From NCBI GenBank assembly GCA_040389065.1, contig JAZKAR010000003.1, positions 40,693 through 104,692 on the forward strand: a stretch of 64,000 nt of DNA. Reading direction: 5' to 3'. Under the pieces are notes generated by a model that worked only from the letters and a program-made list of their open reading frames with translations, searched no databases and was not told the origin of the DNA. Numbering within the stretch: position 1 is the first letter of the stretch; each line of letters opens with the position of its first letter. This DNA is from JAZKAR01 sp040389065. GTDB taxonomy: Bacteria > Pseudomonadota > Gammaproteobacteria > Burkholderiales > Casimicrobiaceae. Position numbers and translations under genes: made by a program. This document shows positions 44,851 to 54,770 of the stretch, piece after piece.

Positions 44851-45693
44851 TTATTCCTGAAAACGCATTGAAAGATCAATGGCGTGAACATGCTTCGTTA
44901 AACTGCCAATTGATATCCGATTTACACCTGTTTCAGCTACGGCTCTTACCGTGCTGAACGATACATTTCCAGAAGCTTCTAGTATCGCACGACCACTGTT
45001 TTGTTGCACAGCCTCACGTAAGCCTGCTAGGTCGAAATTATCTAAAAGTACCCATTTTGCCCCAGCTTTTAAGGCTTCTTCTAGTTGCGCTAAGGTTTCA
45101 ACCTCAATTTGAATGAAGGTTTCATGCGTAGCGACAGCAAATGCTTTATTTAAGGCGGAGGTGATTCCTCCTGCGGCTAAAATATGATTTTCTTTTAGCA
45201 AAATACCATCGTAAAGACCGTGGCGGTGATTCGTGCCGCCTGCAATCCAGACGGCATATTTTTGTGCATGGCGCAGGCCAGGCAATGTTTTTCGGGTATC
45301 AACAATTTGCGTATCTGTACCCGAAATAGCTTCTACATAATTACGCACCAGGGTAGCGGTACCCGAAAGGGTTTGTAAAAAATTAAGCGCTGTGCGTTCT
45401 GCGGTGAGTAAGGCTGCACTTAAGCCTGTAAGCGTGCATAGCAGGGTATTTGCAGGCACTGTTTGGCCTTCGTATACATGCCACTCAATCTGAGTGAGAG
45501 GATCAATCTGGCTAAAGGTTAAGTTAAACCAAGGCTGACCGCATACAGTACAAGCTTCACGTGTAATGACATAAGCCTTTGTTTTTTTAGCAGGCACCAG
45601 TTGGGCACTTAAATCGCCTGCGCCAATATCTTCCATTAAAGAAGAGGCTACCTGCGCAGCGACCCAATGTAACCGTAAGGGAAAAGACGGCAT
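44851..45693 (-). CDS. nadC: Nicotinate-nucleotide pyrophosphorylase
   Basis: 280 aa. It converts quinolinate and PRPP to nicotinate mononucleotide in NAD synthesis. Motifs: EDIGAGDLSAQLVPA, ERTALNFLQTLSGTAT, DTRKTLPGLRHAQKYAV, and NHRHGLYDGILLKENH. It is first in a minus-strand run with ilvE. Upstream is a long gene-free region that should hold its promoter. Confidence 0.97.
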   Translation of the reverse strand: MPSFPLRLHWVAAQVASSLMEDIGAGDLSAQLVPAKKTKAYVITREACTVCGQPWFNLTFSQIDPLTQIEWHVYEGQTVPANTLLCTLTGLSAALLTAERTALNFLQTLSGTATLVRNYVEAISGTDTQIVDTRKTLPGLRHAQKYAVWIAGGTNHRHGLYDGILLKENHILAAGGITSALNKAFAVATHETFIQIEVETLAQLEEALKAGAKWVLLDNFDLAGLREAVQQNSGRAILEASGNVSFSTVRAVAETGVNRISIGSLTKHVHAIDLSMRFQE

Positions 45694-46387
45694 ATATTCG
45701 CTCTATAAAAGGTTATACCAGCGTTATTACTAGCGGCATACTAAGTAACGATAAGCGTGTGGTATAGGTTTAACTAAACTACGCCAAATTGGCAAATGCA
45801 GTTATTTACGTAAAATTGCTGGTGCAACGGCTTTTACAATGTTAAGAGAGGTAGCTACTGATAAGCGGGTAACATGTACTAGCAGTGTCTCTTTAAGCAT
45901 TATAAAAAGAATTTTACGTTATACGTTTGCTTTAATAGCATCTCTCATTCAAATTTAACAGCTGGATATCAACATATAAGCCCACGTTAAGAGGAAAGAA
46001 TAATACCATTTCCCTTATTGATGTGTTTGAGAGTAGAGGAATTTAAACTGATAAATTAGGCCAAACCAGCTATAAAATGGCAAGCAAGCACCAAACAAGT
46101 GGCAAACTTAATTGTTAAGTGAGGTAAGTCTGAAGTGAATGTTTTAGCAAATTTTGTTGTTATTTGTGATATTCAAAGGCTACGGTTAAGGTTATTCTAC
46201 AAAAGCTATTATGTGAAATAGACATTACTTCACGAGCACTATTTTACAAAGCAGTGTTCATGAAGTTTTGTTTGGAGGCGCTTTTGAAGCCTTGCTGGTT
46301 AGCGCTGATTTATTTTTTCTTAAGTCGTTGCAATAAAATTAGCAAAAGAGTTTTGATCTGGTGTAAATTCCAACATGTTAATACTTT
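45694..46387. other. Long intergenic region without recognisable gene
   Basis: About 690 bp between divergent nadC and nudB, up to repeat copy 8. AT-rich; only ORFs of no coding character are seen. It contains at least the nadC promoter. Confidence 0.5.
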
Positions 46388-46505
46388 TAGAGGCTACGCA
46401 GTTGGGTTCCCTCAGCGTGGGACGCCCCGCCTTATAGCAACTTGCCGTACTCAATGTACTGTCTGCGTTGCTATGCCTTGATAGAACCCAACTGTGTAGC
46501 CTCTA
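46388..46505. repeat. Palindromic interspersed repeat, copy 8
   Basis: 118 bp with ends TAGAGGCTACGCAGTTGGG and CCCAACTGTGTAGCCTCTA. The arms carry CAGCGTGGGACGCCCCG and TGCTATGCCTTGATAG. It stands 52 bp before nudB. Confidence 0.95.
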
Positions 46506-46557
46506 ACTATCTTGTCCTAGCGCGAATCATTTTTAATAGAACAATAGAAAGCATGAA

Positions 46558-47094
46558 ATGAATGAGTGGGCCTACCCTGAAGAGTTGGTATTAGAGCCTT
46601 CGCAACGCATGGCAAACGACAGTACCGAAAAAACAAAATCTTTTGAGGCTGCAAAACGTCGTATCAAACAACCCATTTCATGCTTAGTGGTTATTTATTG
46701 TGAGCATCGCGTTCTACTTTTAGAGCGTAAAGATCATTCTGGCTATTGGCAATCAGTAACGGGGAGCTGGGAAGTAGGCGAAAGTTTGAGTCATTTAGCT
46801 CAGCGTGAATTAAATGAAGAAACAGGTTTAACCCCACACATGGGGCAGTGGCGTGATCATTATTGGTCGAATCAGTATGAAATTTATCCTCAGTGGCGAT
46901 ACCGTTACCCTACGGGTGTTATCTATAATACAGAGCATGTTTTTTCATTACAGTTAAACGCGTGTCATACGCCTACGCTTTCTGAGTATGAACATAGCGA
47001 GTTTATGTGGATAGACTGGAAACAAGCTTCTCAAAAAGTTTTTTCTCCCAGTAACCGAAGGGCGATTGAGTGGATTGTGGGAGGCGGCAATTAA
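46558..47094 (+). CDS. nudB: Dihydroneopterin triphosphate diphosphatase
   Basis: 178 aa Nudix hydrolase; the box GSWEVGESLSHLAQRE with the following LNEETGL is complete. Around it QPISCLVVIYCEHRVLLLER and DHSGYWQSVTGS match NudB, the second step of folate synthesis. There are about 38 extra N-terminal residues compared with E. coli NudB; Met18 is another possible start. hisC begins 21 bp downstream on the same strand. Confidence 0.9.
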   Translation: MNEWAYPEELVLEPSQRMANDSTEKTKSFEAAKRRIKQPISCLVVIYCEHRVLLLERKDHSGYWQSVTGSWEVGESLSHLAQRELNEETGLTPHMGQWRDHYWSNQYEIYPQWRYRYPTGVIYNTEHVFSLQLNACHTPTLSEYEHSEFMWIDWKQASQKVFSPSNRRAIEWIVGGGN

Positions 47095-47115
47095 ACATTT
47101 AAGAGATCATCAACT

Positions 47116-48180
47116 ATGAGTAAATTTTGGAGTCCATGCATTCGTGAGTTAACGCCTTACGTGCCTGGTGAACAACCCCGTATTACAAATCTGATTAAGC
47201 TGAATACCAATGAAAATCCTTATGCGCCTTCACCAGCTGTATTAGCAGCTATTCAGGCTGAAACGAATAGCCATTTACGATTGTATCCTGATCCTGATGC
47301 ATCAAAACTTAAGCAAGCCATTGCAGATTATCACCATATTTCACCCGCTGAGGTATTTGTAGGGAATGGTTCTGATGAAGTTCTGGGGCATGCATTTTAT
47401 GCGTTCTTTAAACAAGAACAGCCGCTTTTATTCCCTAATATTACGTATAGCTTTTATCCCGTTTATTGCCGTCTGTATGGAATCGCCTATGAAACCATTG
47501 CGTTAGATGCTGATTTAAATATTCAGGTAGATCATTATAAAAGCGCTTGCGGTGGAATTATTATCGCTAATCCTAATGCACCTACTGGTATTGCATTATC
47601 GTTAGCTGATATTGAAACGTTGGTTAGCGCTCATCCCGATGTGGTGGTTGTCATTGATGAAGCGTATGTGGATTTTGGTGCTGAAACTGCTATTCCGCTG
47701 GTTCAAAAATACCCTAATCTATTAGTGGTTCAAACGTTTTCTAAATCACGTTCATTAGCAGGCTTGCGCGTTGGGTTTGCAATCGGTCATTCTTCTCTGA
47801 TTGAGGGGCTGGAGCGTGTAAAAAATAGCTTTAATTCGTATCCGTTAGGGCGTCTTGCGTTAGCGGGCGCTATTGCTTCTATTGAAGATGAAGCTTATTT
47901 TCAAGAAAAACGCACGCAGGTTATCCATACACGTGAGCGGCTTGCTCAGCAGCTTAAAACACTTGGGTTTACGATTTGTTCTTCTAAAACTAATTTTCTG
48001 TTTGTTCACCACTCCGATCACGACGCTGAAGTGTTGGTGGCAGCATTGCGTGAGAGAGCTATATTAGTGCGTCATTTCCGGCAAACAGAAATTAAGCAGT
48101 TTATGCGCATTAGTATTGGAACAGAGGAAGAGTGTGAGCAATTGCATACTGCGTTGAAAGAGATTTTTCAGGCACTCTAA
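47116..48180 (+). CDS. hisC: Histidinol-phosphate aminotransferase
   Basis: 354 aa class I/II aminotransferase. Motifs: KLNTNENPYAPSPAV, YPDPDASKLKQAIA, VGNGSDEVLG, PNAPTGIAL, DEAYVDFG and the PLP Lys in FSKSRSLAGLRVGFAIG. It catalyses a late step of histidine synthesis. No other his genes are adjacent, and it is paired with nudB instead. A strong bidirectional terminator follows. Confidence 0.95.
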   Translation: MSKFWSPCIRELTPYVPGEQPRITNLIKLNTNENPYAPSPAVLAAIQAETNSHLRLYPDPDASKLKQAIADYHHISPAEVFVGNGSDEVLGHAFYAFFKQEQPLLFPNITYSFYPVYCRLYGIAYETIALDADLNIQVDHYKSACGGIIIANPNAPTGIALSLADIETLVSAHPDVVVVIDEAYVDFGAETAIPLVQKYPNLLVVQTFSKSRSLAGLRVGFAIGHSSLIEGLERVKNSFNSYPLGRLALAGAIASIEDEAYFQEKRTQVIHTRERLAQQLKTLGFTICSSKTNFLFVHHSDHDAEVLVAALRERAILVRHFRQTEIKQFMRISIGTEEECEQLHTALKEIFQAL

Positions 48181-48254
48181 GCGCTCTTTACGTAACGCTT
48201 AATGTAAATGGCTCATAAGAAAAACTATCAAAAAAGTCATTAATAAACACCATA

Positions 48255-48291
48255 GCCCTATCGCAAACATGTAAGGGATTTGCGATAGGGC
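48255..48291. terminator. Rho-independent terminator between hisC and the GH94 gene
   Basis: A 13-bp perfect stem (48255-48267 and 48279-48291), 11-nt loop, then a T run. Confidence 0.93.
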
Positions 48292-48347
48292 ATTTTTAGC
48301 ACATAGAAAAATCTTAGCGATGCCCCTCTATAGCTTATTGCTGAGCA

Positions 48348-50729
48348 TCATCGGGGAATGAATACCTTTAATGTGTATTCTCTACCCGTAACGATATCTG
48401 TTACGCGCCCATCTTTTAGACGATTACCTTCATGCCAGACCTCAATCTCGCTGACATTCCTGCGTTGTATAGCCACCTTAAAGGTCGCACCGCGAAATTC
48501 GCGTGTAACGTTGATTGTATTCCATTCTTTTGGCAGTTGCGGTTGTACCAGCAAGCCATCACCATCACCGCGCAAGCCGCATAAGCCTTCGATAAAGCAG
48601 CGGTACGCCCATGAGACAGTGCCTGTGTTAAATAGCTGGCTAGAGCGGCCTGCTGTACGTGGATATTGATGATACGCGCCGCGATAATAGTTTGGAATAA
48701 ATACTGGCAATTGACCGCGTTGCAGATAATCTTCCTCGCTAGGCCCGGGAATCATCTGTCGCAACAATTGATAAGCGCGATCACTTTCCCCAATAGTATA
48801 GAGGCTGTAAATATAGAAAATGGCAGCGTGGTTGTAAACGGCGCCGTTCTCAGCAGACCCGGGGTGCTTTTGCGTAACGCGACCAATATCATCGCGCATG
48901 GTGCTGAACGGTGGCGCGAACATAGCCACCCCATAAGGGGTCGCCAGTTGTTCCTCTACCTGCGGTAATATAGCGGCGCGTTGTTTTGCACCAGCTGCGC
49001 CGCCTAAAATTGCCCAGGCTTGCGGGTTAAGCCAGATCCGGCCTTCGACATCGTTGCTGATACCAAAGCTAACATTATCGTCGGTGATACCACGTGCGTA
49101 CCATTGGCCATCCCACAAGTGTTCATTAGCCGCACGGTTCACTGCCTCGGCACCGCTACGGAAATGCCTCGCGCTTTCTGTTAGCAGCGCGCTAGTGCCG
49201 CCGCATTCGCAGATATCTGCCCACAGGTTTAGTGCGTAGGCGGTAGCTACGGTCAGCCAGCCTGAAACACCATGCCCTTTATAGCCAACCATATTCATTG
49301 GGTCGCACCAGTCACCTTGTGCAATATAGCTCAAGCCTCGATGATCGCGCGCTTGCAACAGCCAGTTCATTGCATTATTTACGCGCTCAACAACACTAAG
49401 AATGGTAACGCTTTCATAACCGATGACGTTTTCATTCAAAATGTCGTAATCATTGGTTTCATCAAGGTAAACTTTCAGCGCCACTGGCAGCCATACACAA
49501 TGATCGGTGTGCGGCACTTGGTTAATATATTTTAGCTCAGCTCCTTCAGCAATCAAAATTCCATCTGGCATAGCGCCATTTGATTCTTGCTGCGATAGCG
49601 CGTGCAGAAAAGCTGCACGCATGACGCTGGGCTTGATAAAACTCATGCCCATGTTGTCTTGTAAATAATTGCGAGTTTGCGGATCAGTGCTTAGGCGATT
49701 AACATCGCCGTGATAAAACACTTGACGTGGCAGCCAGTGGTTAACGAAGTTATCGAGTTCTTTGTCTGGTGTTTCGATTTGTAAGCAACCGTGCCCGCCG
49801 GCAATATAACGTGCATAATCGGCTTGTGTCGCGGCAAAGGCATTGGCGCTCAGGTACTTGGCACGCATAGCGCATATTTCGGTGTCGTCGAAAGCGGGGC
49901 CGAAGATAAAGCGGTAATCATGCGATGCATGATGCGACTCGGCTGCGGTCAGCGCCAAGCGGTATTGCACAACAGCCGTTGGCGTTTCGTAGCGGGCGTC
50001 GCTATTGCTTAACTGTTCGCGTTGCAGTGAGGATGGATTGTGCAGGCCGCCTTCACCTTCAAACGCTATTTGTTGTACCTCCCATGCAATTGGCGCTTCT
50101 TCGCATAAAAAGTAGGTTTTGTCTTTAAAGTCTTTTTGCTTGAAGTAGTCACTTACCTTTTGGTACGGTGTCACGCAACTGGCTACCACACCACCAAGGT
50201 CTGCGCGGTATTCGCCAGACTGATTCATCCACGACATATAACCAATAGGGAAATAAGGATACACACTCAATTTGCGCGGTCGATCTGACAAGTTGGTTAC
50301 GCGCAGTGACCATAGTTCTACCACATCGGTAGTTGGCAAACTTAGGCTTATTTCGACGCGTATGCCTAAGTGCTCAATGACCCACGATAGATCGCTTTTA
50401 CCCACCGAAAACGTAAAGCTATCTACTGGGGCACGTACTGGTTCATAGGGTGCTGAAAATAGTTCACCAGTTTCTTCATCTTTAATATAGAAAAAGCGGC
50501 CTGGATGATGCGCATAGTAGTTCTGCTCTGGCTGCATGAACGTTTTTGCTTCGAGGTTAGGGGCATACGCATATTTGGCTGGCTCTGGCTGCATAAACTG
50601 CGCAGTGGCATAGCCCCGACAGGTTACCTGAATCATCATTGTTTGATTCCACAAAAAACCAGCCGCCCGCGGCATTGCTGTTGGGCTAGTTAGTTCAAAG
50701 CGTTCGCCATTATGAGTAGGGCCTAGCAT
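48348..50729 (-). CDS. GH94-family glycoside phosphorylase
   Basis: 793 aa. N-terminal beta-sandwich (about 1-300) and an alpha/alpha-barrel catalytic domain (about 320-720) like cellobiose and related phosphorylases. The probable acid is the Asp in QGDWCDP (Asp476); other family stretches are RNYLQDNMGMSFI, QESNGAMPDG and TDHCVWLP. It splits a beta-glucoside with phosphate to give a sugar 1-phosphate; which sugar is unclear, although cellobionic acid-type or NdvB-like members are closest to what I recall. GC content is visibly higher than in its neighbours, which hints at transfer. It has no adjacent transporter. Confidence 0.87.
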   Translation of the reverse strand: MLGPTHNGERFELTSPTAMPRAAGFLWNQTMMIQVTCRGYATAQFMQPEPAKYAYAPNLEAKTFMQPEQNYYAHHPGRFFYIKDEETGELFSAPYEPVRAPVDSFTFSVGKSDLSWVIEHLGIRVEISLSLPTTDVVELWSLRVTNLSDRPRKLSVYPYFPIGYMSWMNQSGEYRADLGGVVASCVTPYQKVSDYFKQKDFKDKTYFLCEEAPIAWEVQQIAFEGEGGLHNPSSLQREQLSNSDARYETPTAVVQYRLALTAAESHHASHDYRFIFGPAFDDTEICAMRAKYLSANAFAATQADYARYIAGGHGCLQIETPDKELDNFVNHWLPRQVFYHGDVNRLSTDPQTRNYLQDNMGMSFIKPSVMRAAFLHALSQQESNGAMPDGILIAEGAELKYINQVPHTDHCVWLPVALKVYLDETNDYDILNENVIGYESVTILSVVERVNNAMNWLLQARDHRGLSYIAQGDWCDPMNMVGYKGHGVSGWLTVATAYALNLWADICECGGTSALLTESARHFRSGAEAVNRAANEHLWDGQWYARGITDDNVSFGISNDVEGRIWLNPQAWAILGGAAGAKQRAAILPQVEEQLATPYGVAMFAPPFSTMRDDIGRVTQKHPGSAENGAVYNHAAIFYIYSLYTIGESDRAYQLLRQMIPGPSEEDYLQRGQLPVFIPNYYRGAYHQYPRTAGRSSQLFNTGTVSWAYRCFIEGLCGLRGDGDGLLVQPQLPKEWNTINVTREFRGATFKVAIQRRNVSEIEVWHEGNRLKDGRVTDIVTGREYTLKVFIPR

Positions 50730-50771
50730 GAAACTCTCCAGTTTAATTTTTTAAGCTTTTGCATACCAATT

Positions 50772-51818
50772 TTAACCAGACGTTTTCCATCGAATAACTT
50801 GTTTGATGAAGAAAAGGCCGATGATGCCTAATATAGCCATCACACCATTCATGATCCAGCCTGAAAACTCTTGCTGCATAAGAACGGTACTGAGGGTACG
50901 TTGAGCAAATATTAATAACGCCCCAAGCATAAACAGGCCTGCTTGATAAGTGCGCGCATAGCGAAAGCGGGGAGAAATGCCTAACAGTAAGCAGCCCCAC
51001 ACAATCCAGTATCCCATCCAAAAAGGATACATAATTTTTTTTGCAAAGCTAAAAGCGAGTATATGTTCAGTTAACCCTAGCGATTGTGAAGATTCATTTG
51101 AGCTCATCATTTCTTTAAGAGTTTGAGCCAGAAAAAAAATATCTAATTTTTCAAGCGTGCTAGGTTCAAGTACTAAATAAAACGGAAGCGCTAATTGGGC
51201 AGGAAGTTTAGTTTTTTTTGATTCATCTCCCGAGTTTTTACCCAAGTAAAGCGTATTTTTTCTGAGTTCTGCCGATTCAAAAAAATGAATCTCCGGTTGT
51301 ACGCCTTTAACAACCGAAGGGCTATCAGGATAAACATAGATTTTTTTGAGTTTGGCAGTTTTTGCGCCAGTCAGTTCAATGCGCTCAACTTTTAAAATAT
51401 AGCCTGCATTTTGAAGCCAGACAGATTTTGTATTCACCCCTACACCGCCCAGCCAGCGTGCATTGATACTATCGCATAGCAGCCCCATACAGCCTACTAA
51501 AAGACCGCCTGCAATGACTCCAATTAGACTATGCCGCCATTTCCAGCCTGAAAATCGAACGATATTCCACTCGCCTTGCGATACCCACTGCGCAGCAGTT
51601 GCCATAGAAGAGAGCAACACAGCAAAGGGCAGCATTTCAAAAAGATTAAATGGAATTCGGCGAATTGCCCAGCGCACAAGATCAAGGGCAGGCATTTGAC
51701 TATTATTATCAGCTAGGTTGAGCGCATCAAAAAACGAAAAAAGTAAAAGAATAGCAGCTGCAATTTTTAAGAAAGGTTGCGCCCAGCGAAAAAAAATCCA
51801 GCGAATATAAAGGGGCAT
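50772..51818 (-). CDS. lptG: LPS export permease LptG
   Basis: 348 aa YjgP/YjgQ-family permease: N-terminal helices (FLKIAAAILLLFSFFDALN), ELMP-like segment (RIPFNLFEMLPFAVLLSSM), a periplasmic domain (about 110-240) and three C-terminal helices. With LptF and the ATPase LptB it pulls lipopolysaccharide from the inner membrane toward LptC and LptA. It starts 34 bp after lptF and is cotranscribed. Confidence 0.9.
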   Translation of the reverse strand: MPLYIRWIFFRWAQPFLKIAAAILLLFSFFDALNLADNNSQMPALDLVRWAIRRIPFNLFEMLPFAVLLSSMATAAQWVSQGEWNIVRFSGWKWRHSLIGVIAGGLLVGCMGLLCDSINARWLGGVGVNTKSVWLQNAGYILKVERIELTGAKTAKLKKIYVYPDSPSVVKGVQPEIHFFESAELRKNTLYLGKNSGDESKKTKLPAQLALPFYLVLEPSTLEKLDIFFLAQTLKEMMSSNESSQSLGLTEHILAFSFAKKIMYPFWMGYWIVWGCLLLGISPRFRYARTYQAGLFMLGALLIFAQRTLSTVLMQQEFSGWIMNGVMAILGIIGLFFIKQVIRWKTSG

Positions 51819-51852
51819 AAGAAGGTACCTGCTTGCTTTGACTAACTTTTAC

Positions 51853-52935
51853 TTATTTACTTTGTCGAAGCCATAAACGCCATGCGGCGTAAGCAAATAT
51901 TCCATGCAATGCTAATGCTAGCGAGAAATTAATGCCTAAATGTAACTGACCTTTTTCAAAGTTTTTCTGTAAAAGATTAATGATATTCAAATAAAGTTGA
52001 TCAATTAAAATCAGCGATAAAATATTAGCCGATTGCCCGGCGCGCGAGTTGTGTCGGCCTAAGCTCCATCCCATCCACGAAACAATTAAAACATGTAAAG
52101 GAAAGCTTAAACGCCAAAAAAATTCGGCAGTGATAGTATTCAATTGTTTAGAGGTTGTGGCATTCCATAATTGGGTAATAGGCATCCAACGTGGGTTATC
52201 GCTAAGCTTAGGGTTCGGTAAAGAGAATACATAATGAAAGCGTTTAAAACTCATATCCAGTTTAGGTGCAATATCTGATGCACGGTATTGTTTTAGCACC
52301 CCTTCATTGAGTGCTAAAACAACGCGCTCATTTTGCGGTTCTAATTCAGCTGATTTTGCCCAGATACTAGAATACTCGGTATCGGTACCTTGACCGCGCT
52401 CTCTAAAAACAAATACAGTATTAGCATCTTGTTTGTTCACAGCGTTTTTTCCTTCAATACGCACGGTTAAGCCTGAAGGAAATCGTAAAAACTGGCTTGT
52501 TTGGCTAAAACGCGTAAAGGGTGTGCGGGCCATTGCTAGCTGTTCAAGAGCGCCTTGCCTGAACGACCACGGCACAAGCCAAAAGCTAAAAAAAGCAATA
52601 AGAAGGGTAAGCGGTAACAAATAAACCGTAAGATTGCGCAACAATAAGGCGGGTGTTACTCCAATGTTGCGCCAAACCCATATCTCTCCATCATGCCAAT
52701 AGCGAGAGCTTGTATTAAAGATCGCAAGATAGGTAGCGATGGCTAGCAGATAGGGGAAGTAGCGTAAACCATTGATACCGAAAAGACGAACCCAGGTAGA
52801 TAGCTCTAGGGCCTGAATATCAATCTGCTTAAATGTTTTGGCGGCTACGACGCTGAACAATACTAAGAGCAGGGCTATCATCCATAATACCCAGGTCGTG
52901 TAGAGTTCGCGGAGCAAATAACGTCTAAAAATCAT
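51853..52935 (-). CDS. lptF: LPS export permease LptF
   Basis: 360 aa of the same YjgP/YjgQ family: MIFRRYLLRELYTTW start, six membrane helices in total split by a periplasmic jelly-roll domain (about 130-260). The usual partner of LptG, which follows. The divergent pepA gene lies 210 bp upstream, the same lptF-pepA arrangement as in E. coli. Confidence 0.93.
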   Translation of the reverse strand: MIFRRYLLRELYTTWVLWMIALLLVLFSVVAAKTFKQIDIQALELSTWVRLFGINGLRYFPYLLAIATYLAIFNTSSRYWHDGEIWVWRNIGVTPALLLRNLTVYLLPLTLLIAFFSFWLVPWSFRQGALEQLAMARTPFTRFSQTSQFLRFPSGLTVRIEGKNAVNKQDANTVFVFRERGQGTDTEYSSIWAKSAELEPQNERVVLALNEGVLKQYRASDIAPKLDMSFKRFHYVFSLPNPKLSDNPRWMPITQLWNATTSKQLNTITAEFFWRLSFPLHVLIVSWMGWSLGRHNSRAGQSANILSLILIDQLYLNIINLLQKNFEKGQLHLGINFSLALALHGIFAYAAWRLWLRQSK

Positions 52936-52977
52936 AGTTTATAATATAAAATGTTCTCTTCATTAACCGAAGGGCAT

Positions 52978-53119
52978 CTCTAAAAACCTAACGTTCGTAG
53001 AAATACATATGTGGAATTAAAAAAATTGTTTAGTGTAACAACCGCATACCAACATTGAATTTTATGATTCCGGCAGCGCGGTGGAACTTGGAATTTTAGG
53101 TTTTATTTAGGTTTTAGAG
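52978..53119. promoter_or_regulatory. Inverted repeat in the lptF-pepA divergent promoter region
   Basis: CTCTAAAAACCTAA (52978-52991) is matched in reverse complement by TTAGGTTTTAGAG (53107-53119) with a one-base bulge; further TTAGG(TTTT) units sit between. It could be a regulator site or simple AT-rich coincidence. Confidence 0.3.
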
Positions 53120-53145
53120 AGGTTCCGAATTGGGCGGAGTAGACT

Positions 53146-54630
53146 ATGCACTTTACCACACAATCAAGCTTATTGCCGCAGGATGCCGTTATCGTTGGCC
53201 TTTTTCAGGATGATGATTTTGATGCATCGGGTCAATTATTGGATGAATTAAGTAATGGCGCTCTCAGTGCATTTAAGACGCGTGGTATTTTAAAAGGAAA
53301 AACAGGCGAAGCCCATTGGTTTTATGATGTGGCAGCGCTTGAGGCTTCAGTACTTGTAGTAGGGCTGGGCAAAGCGGATAAATATACCAAAGATAGTTAT
53401 ATTAAAGCGTTGCACACTGCTGCAAAAGCTGCCTTAAAAAGCCCGTTTAAAAAAATAAGTTTAGGGCTTGCCTCTTCTTTACTCAACGATAGCAGTTCTG
53501 CTGAAGACAAACGCTGGGTTATTTCTCAAGCGGTGGTTGAGTTTAATTATGTAAGTTATCGTTTTGAAGATTTTAAGAGCGAAGCTTCTCCTGCCTCTGC
53601 GCTTGAAGAGGTTGTATTATTTAGTGCTGAAGAGGCTAATGCTAACGAGTCAGCGATTCGCTATGGCGAAGCCTTAGCCAATGGGATACGTTTTGCGCGC
53701 CATGCCGTTGATTTACCCAGTAATGTGGCTACACCTACTTATTTAGCAGGCCAGGCCTTAGCATTAGCACAGCAATCTTCTGCGATTCAAACACAAATTC
53801 TTGAAGAAAAAGAATGTGAAGCCTTAGGCATGGGCTCATTCCTTTCTGTCACAAAAGGTTCTGTAGAGCCTGCCAAATTTATTATTATGAATTACAAAGG
53901 GGCAGATGATTCTGTTGCGCCAGTGGTGCTGGTTGGTAAGGGAATTAGTTTTGATACAGGCGGTATTAGCATAAAGCCTGCTGCTGGTATGGATGAAATG
54001 AAAATGGATATGGGTGGAGCCGCCAGTGTATTAGGTACGTTTCGAGCCTTGGCTGATTTAAAACCTAAAATCAATGTGGTGGGTTTAATTCCTAGTTGCG
54101 AAAACATGCCAAGCGGTTCTGCTACAAAACCGGGCGATGTTGTAAAAAGCATGTCGGGTAAAACAATTGAGGTGCTGAATACCGATGCAGAAGGGCGCTT
54201 AATACTTGCCGATGCCTTAACCTATGCTGAGCGTTATAACCCTAAAGCTGTGATTGACATTGCTACCTTAACAGGTGCGGTAATTGTTGCATTAGGCACC
54301 GATGTTGCTGCTTTATATAGCGATGATGAAACCTTAGCAGCCGCCTTATTAAAATCAAGTGAGCGTACCCGTGATCATTTATGGAGAATGCCCATTGTTA
54401 ATCGCTATTTAGAATCGCTCACCAAGACAACATGTGCTGATTTATCGAATATAGCAACAGGCGGAGGGCGCAGCGCAGGCAGTATCGTTGCAGCTTGTTT
54501 TTTACGTGAATTTGCTAAAGCGTACCCTTGGGCGCATTTGGACATTGCAGGGGTAGCTTCACAAAGTGGTGCAGATGGTTTTGCAACGGGGCGGCCTGTG
54601 AGCGTGTTAGTTGATTACTTGGTGAACTAA
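53146..54630 (+). CDS. pepA: Leucyl aminopeptidase (M17)
   Basis: 494 aa. C-terminal catalytic domain with the two-metal site: VGKGISFDTGGISIKPA with catalytic Lys, MDMGGAA, and the family signature NTDAEGRL. The N-terminal domain (about 1-160) is the less conserved part. It is a cytosolic hexameric metallopeptidase; in E. coli PepA also binds DNA. A 14-bp perfect terminator closes the gene. Confidence 0.97.
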   Translation: MHFTTQSSLLPQDAVIVGLFQDDDFDASGQLLDELSNGALSAFKTRGILKGKTGEAHWFYDVAALEASVLVVGLGKADKYTKDSYIKALHTAAKAALKSPFKKISLGLASSLLNDSSSAEDKRWVISQAVVEFNYVSYRFEDFKSEASPASALEEVVLFSAEEANANESAIRYGEALANGIRFARHAVDLPSNVATPTYLAGQALALAQQSSAIQTQILEEKECEALGMGSFLSVTKGSVEPAKFIIMNYKGADDSVAPVVLVGKGISFDTGGISIKPAAGMDEMKMDMGGAASVLGTFRALADLKPKINVVGLIPSCENMPSGSATKPGDVVKSMSGKTIEVLNTDAEGRLILADALTYAERYNPKAVIDIATLTGAVIVALGTDVAALYSDDETLAAALLKSSERTRDHLWRMPIVNRYLESLTKTTCADLSNIATGGGRSAGSIVAACFLREFAKAYPWAHLDIAGVASQSGADGFATGRPVSVLVDYLVN

Positions 54631-54697
54631 AAATATTAATAAATGTGTTTGTAAATATTAAATGTATTTTTTAGCCATAGTGTGAGTAAGTAAGTAT

Positions 54698-54734
54698 GCC
54701 CATAGCCTAAAATATTTAGGCTATGGGCTGTTTT
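54698..54734. terminator. Rho-independent terminator of pepA
   Basis: Perfect 14-bp stem (54698-54711 and 54715-54728) with loop ATA, then TGTTTT. Confidence 0.92.
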
Positions 54735-54770
54735 GCTAAATGGCGATAGTATTTATACAATAGAGAGAGC

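Noticed and set aside
46254..46481. 75-codon ORF upstream of nudB
   Set aside because: Half of it is repeat copy 8; composition is not protein-like.
48358..50128. Several plus-strand ORFs opposite the GH94 gene
   Set aside because: Shadow frames opposite a well-supported gene with family motifs throughout.
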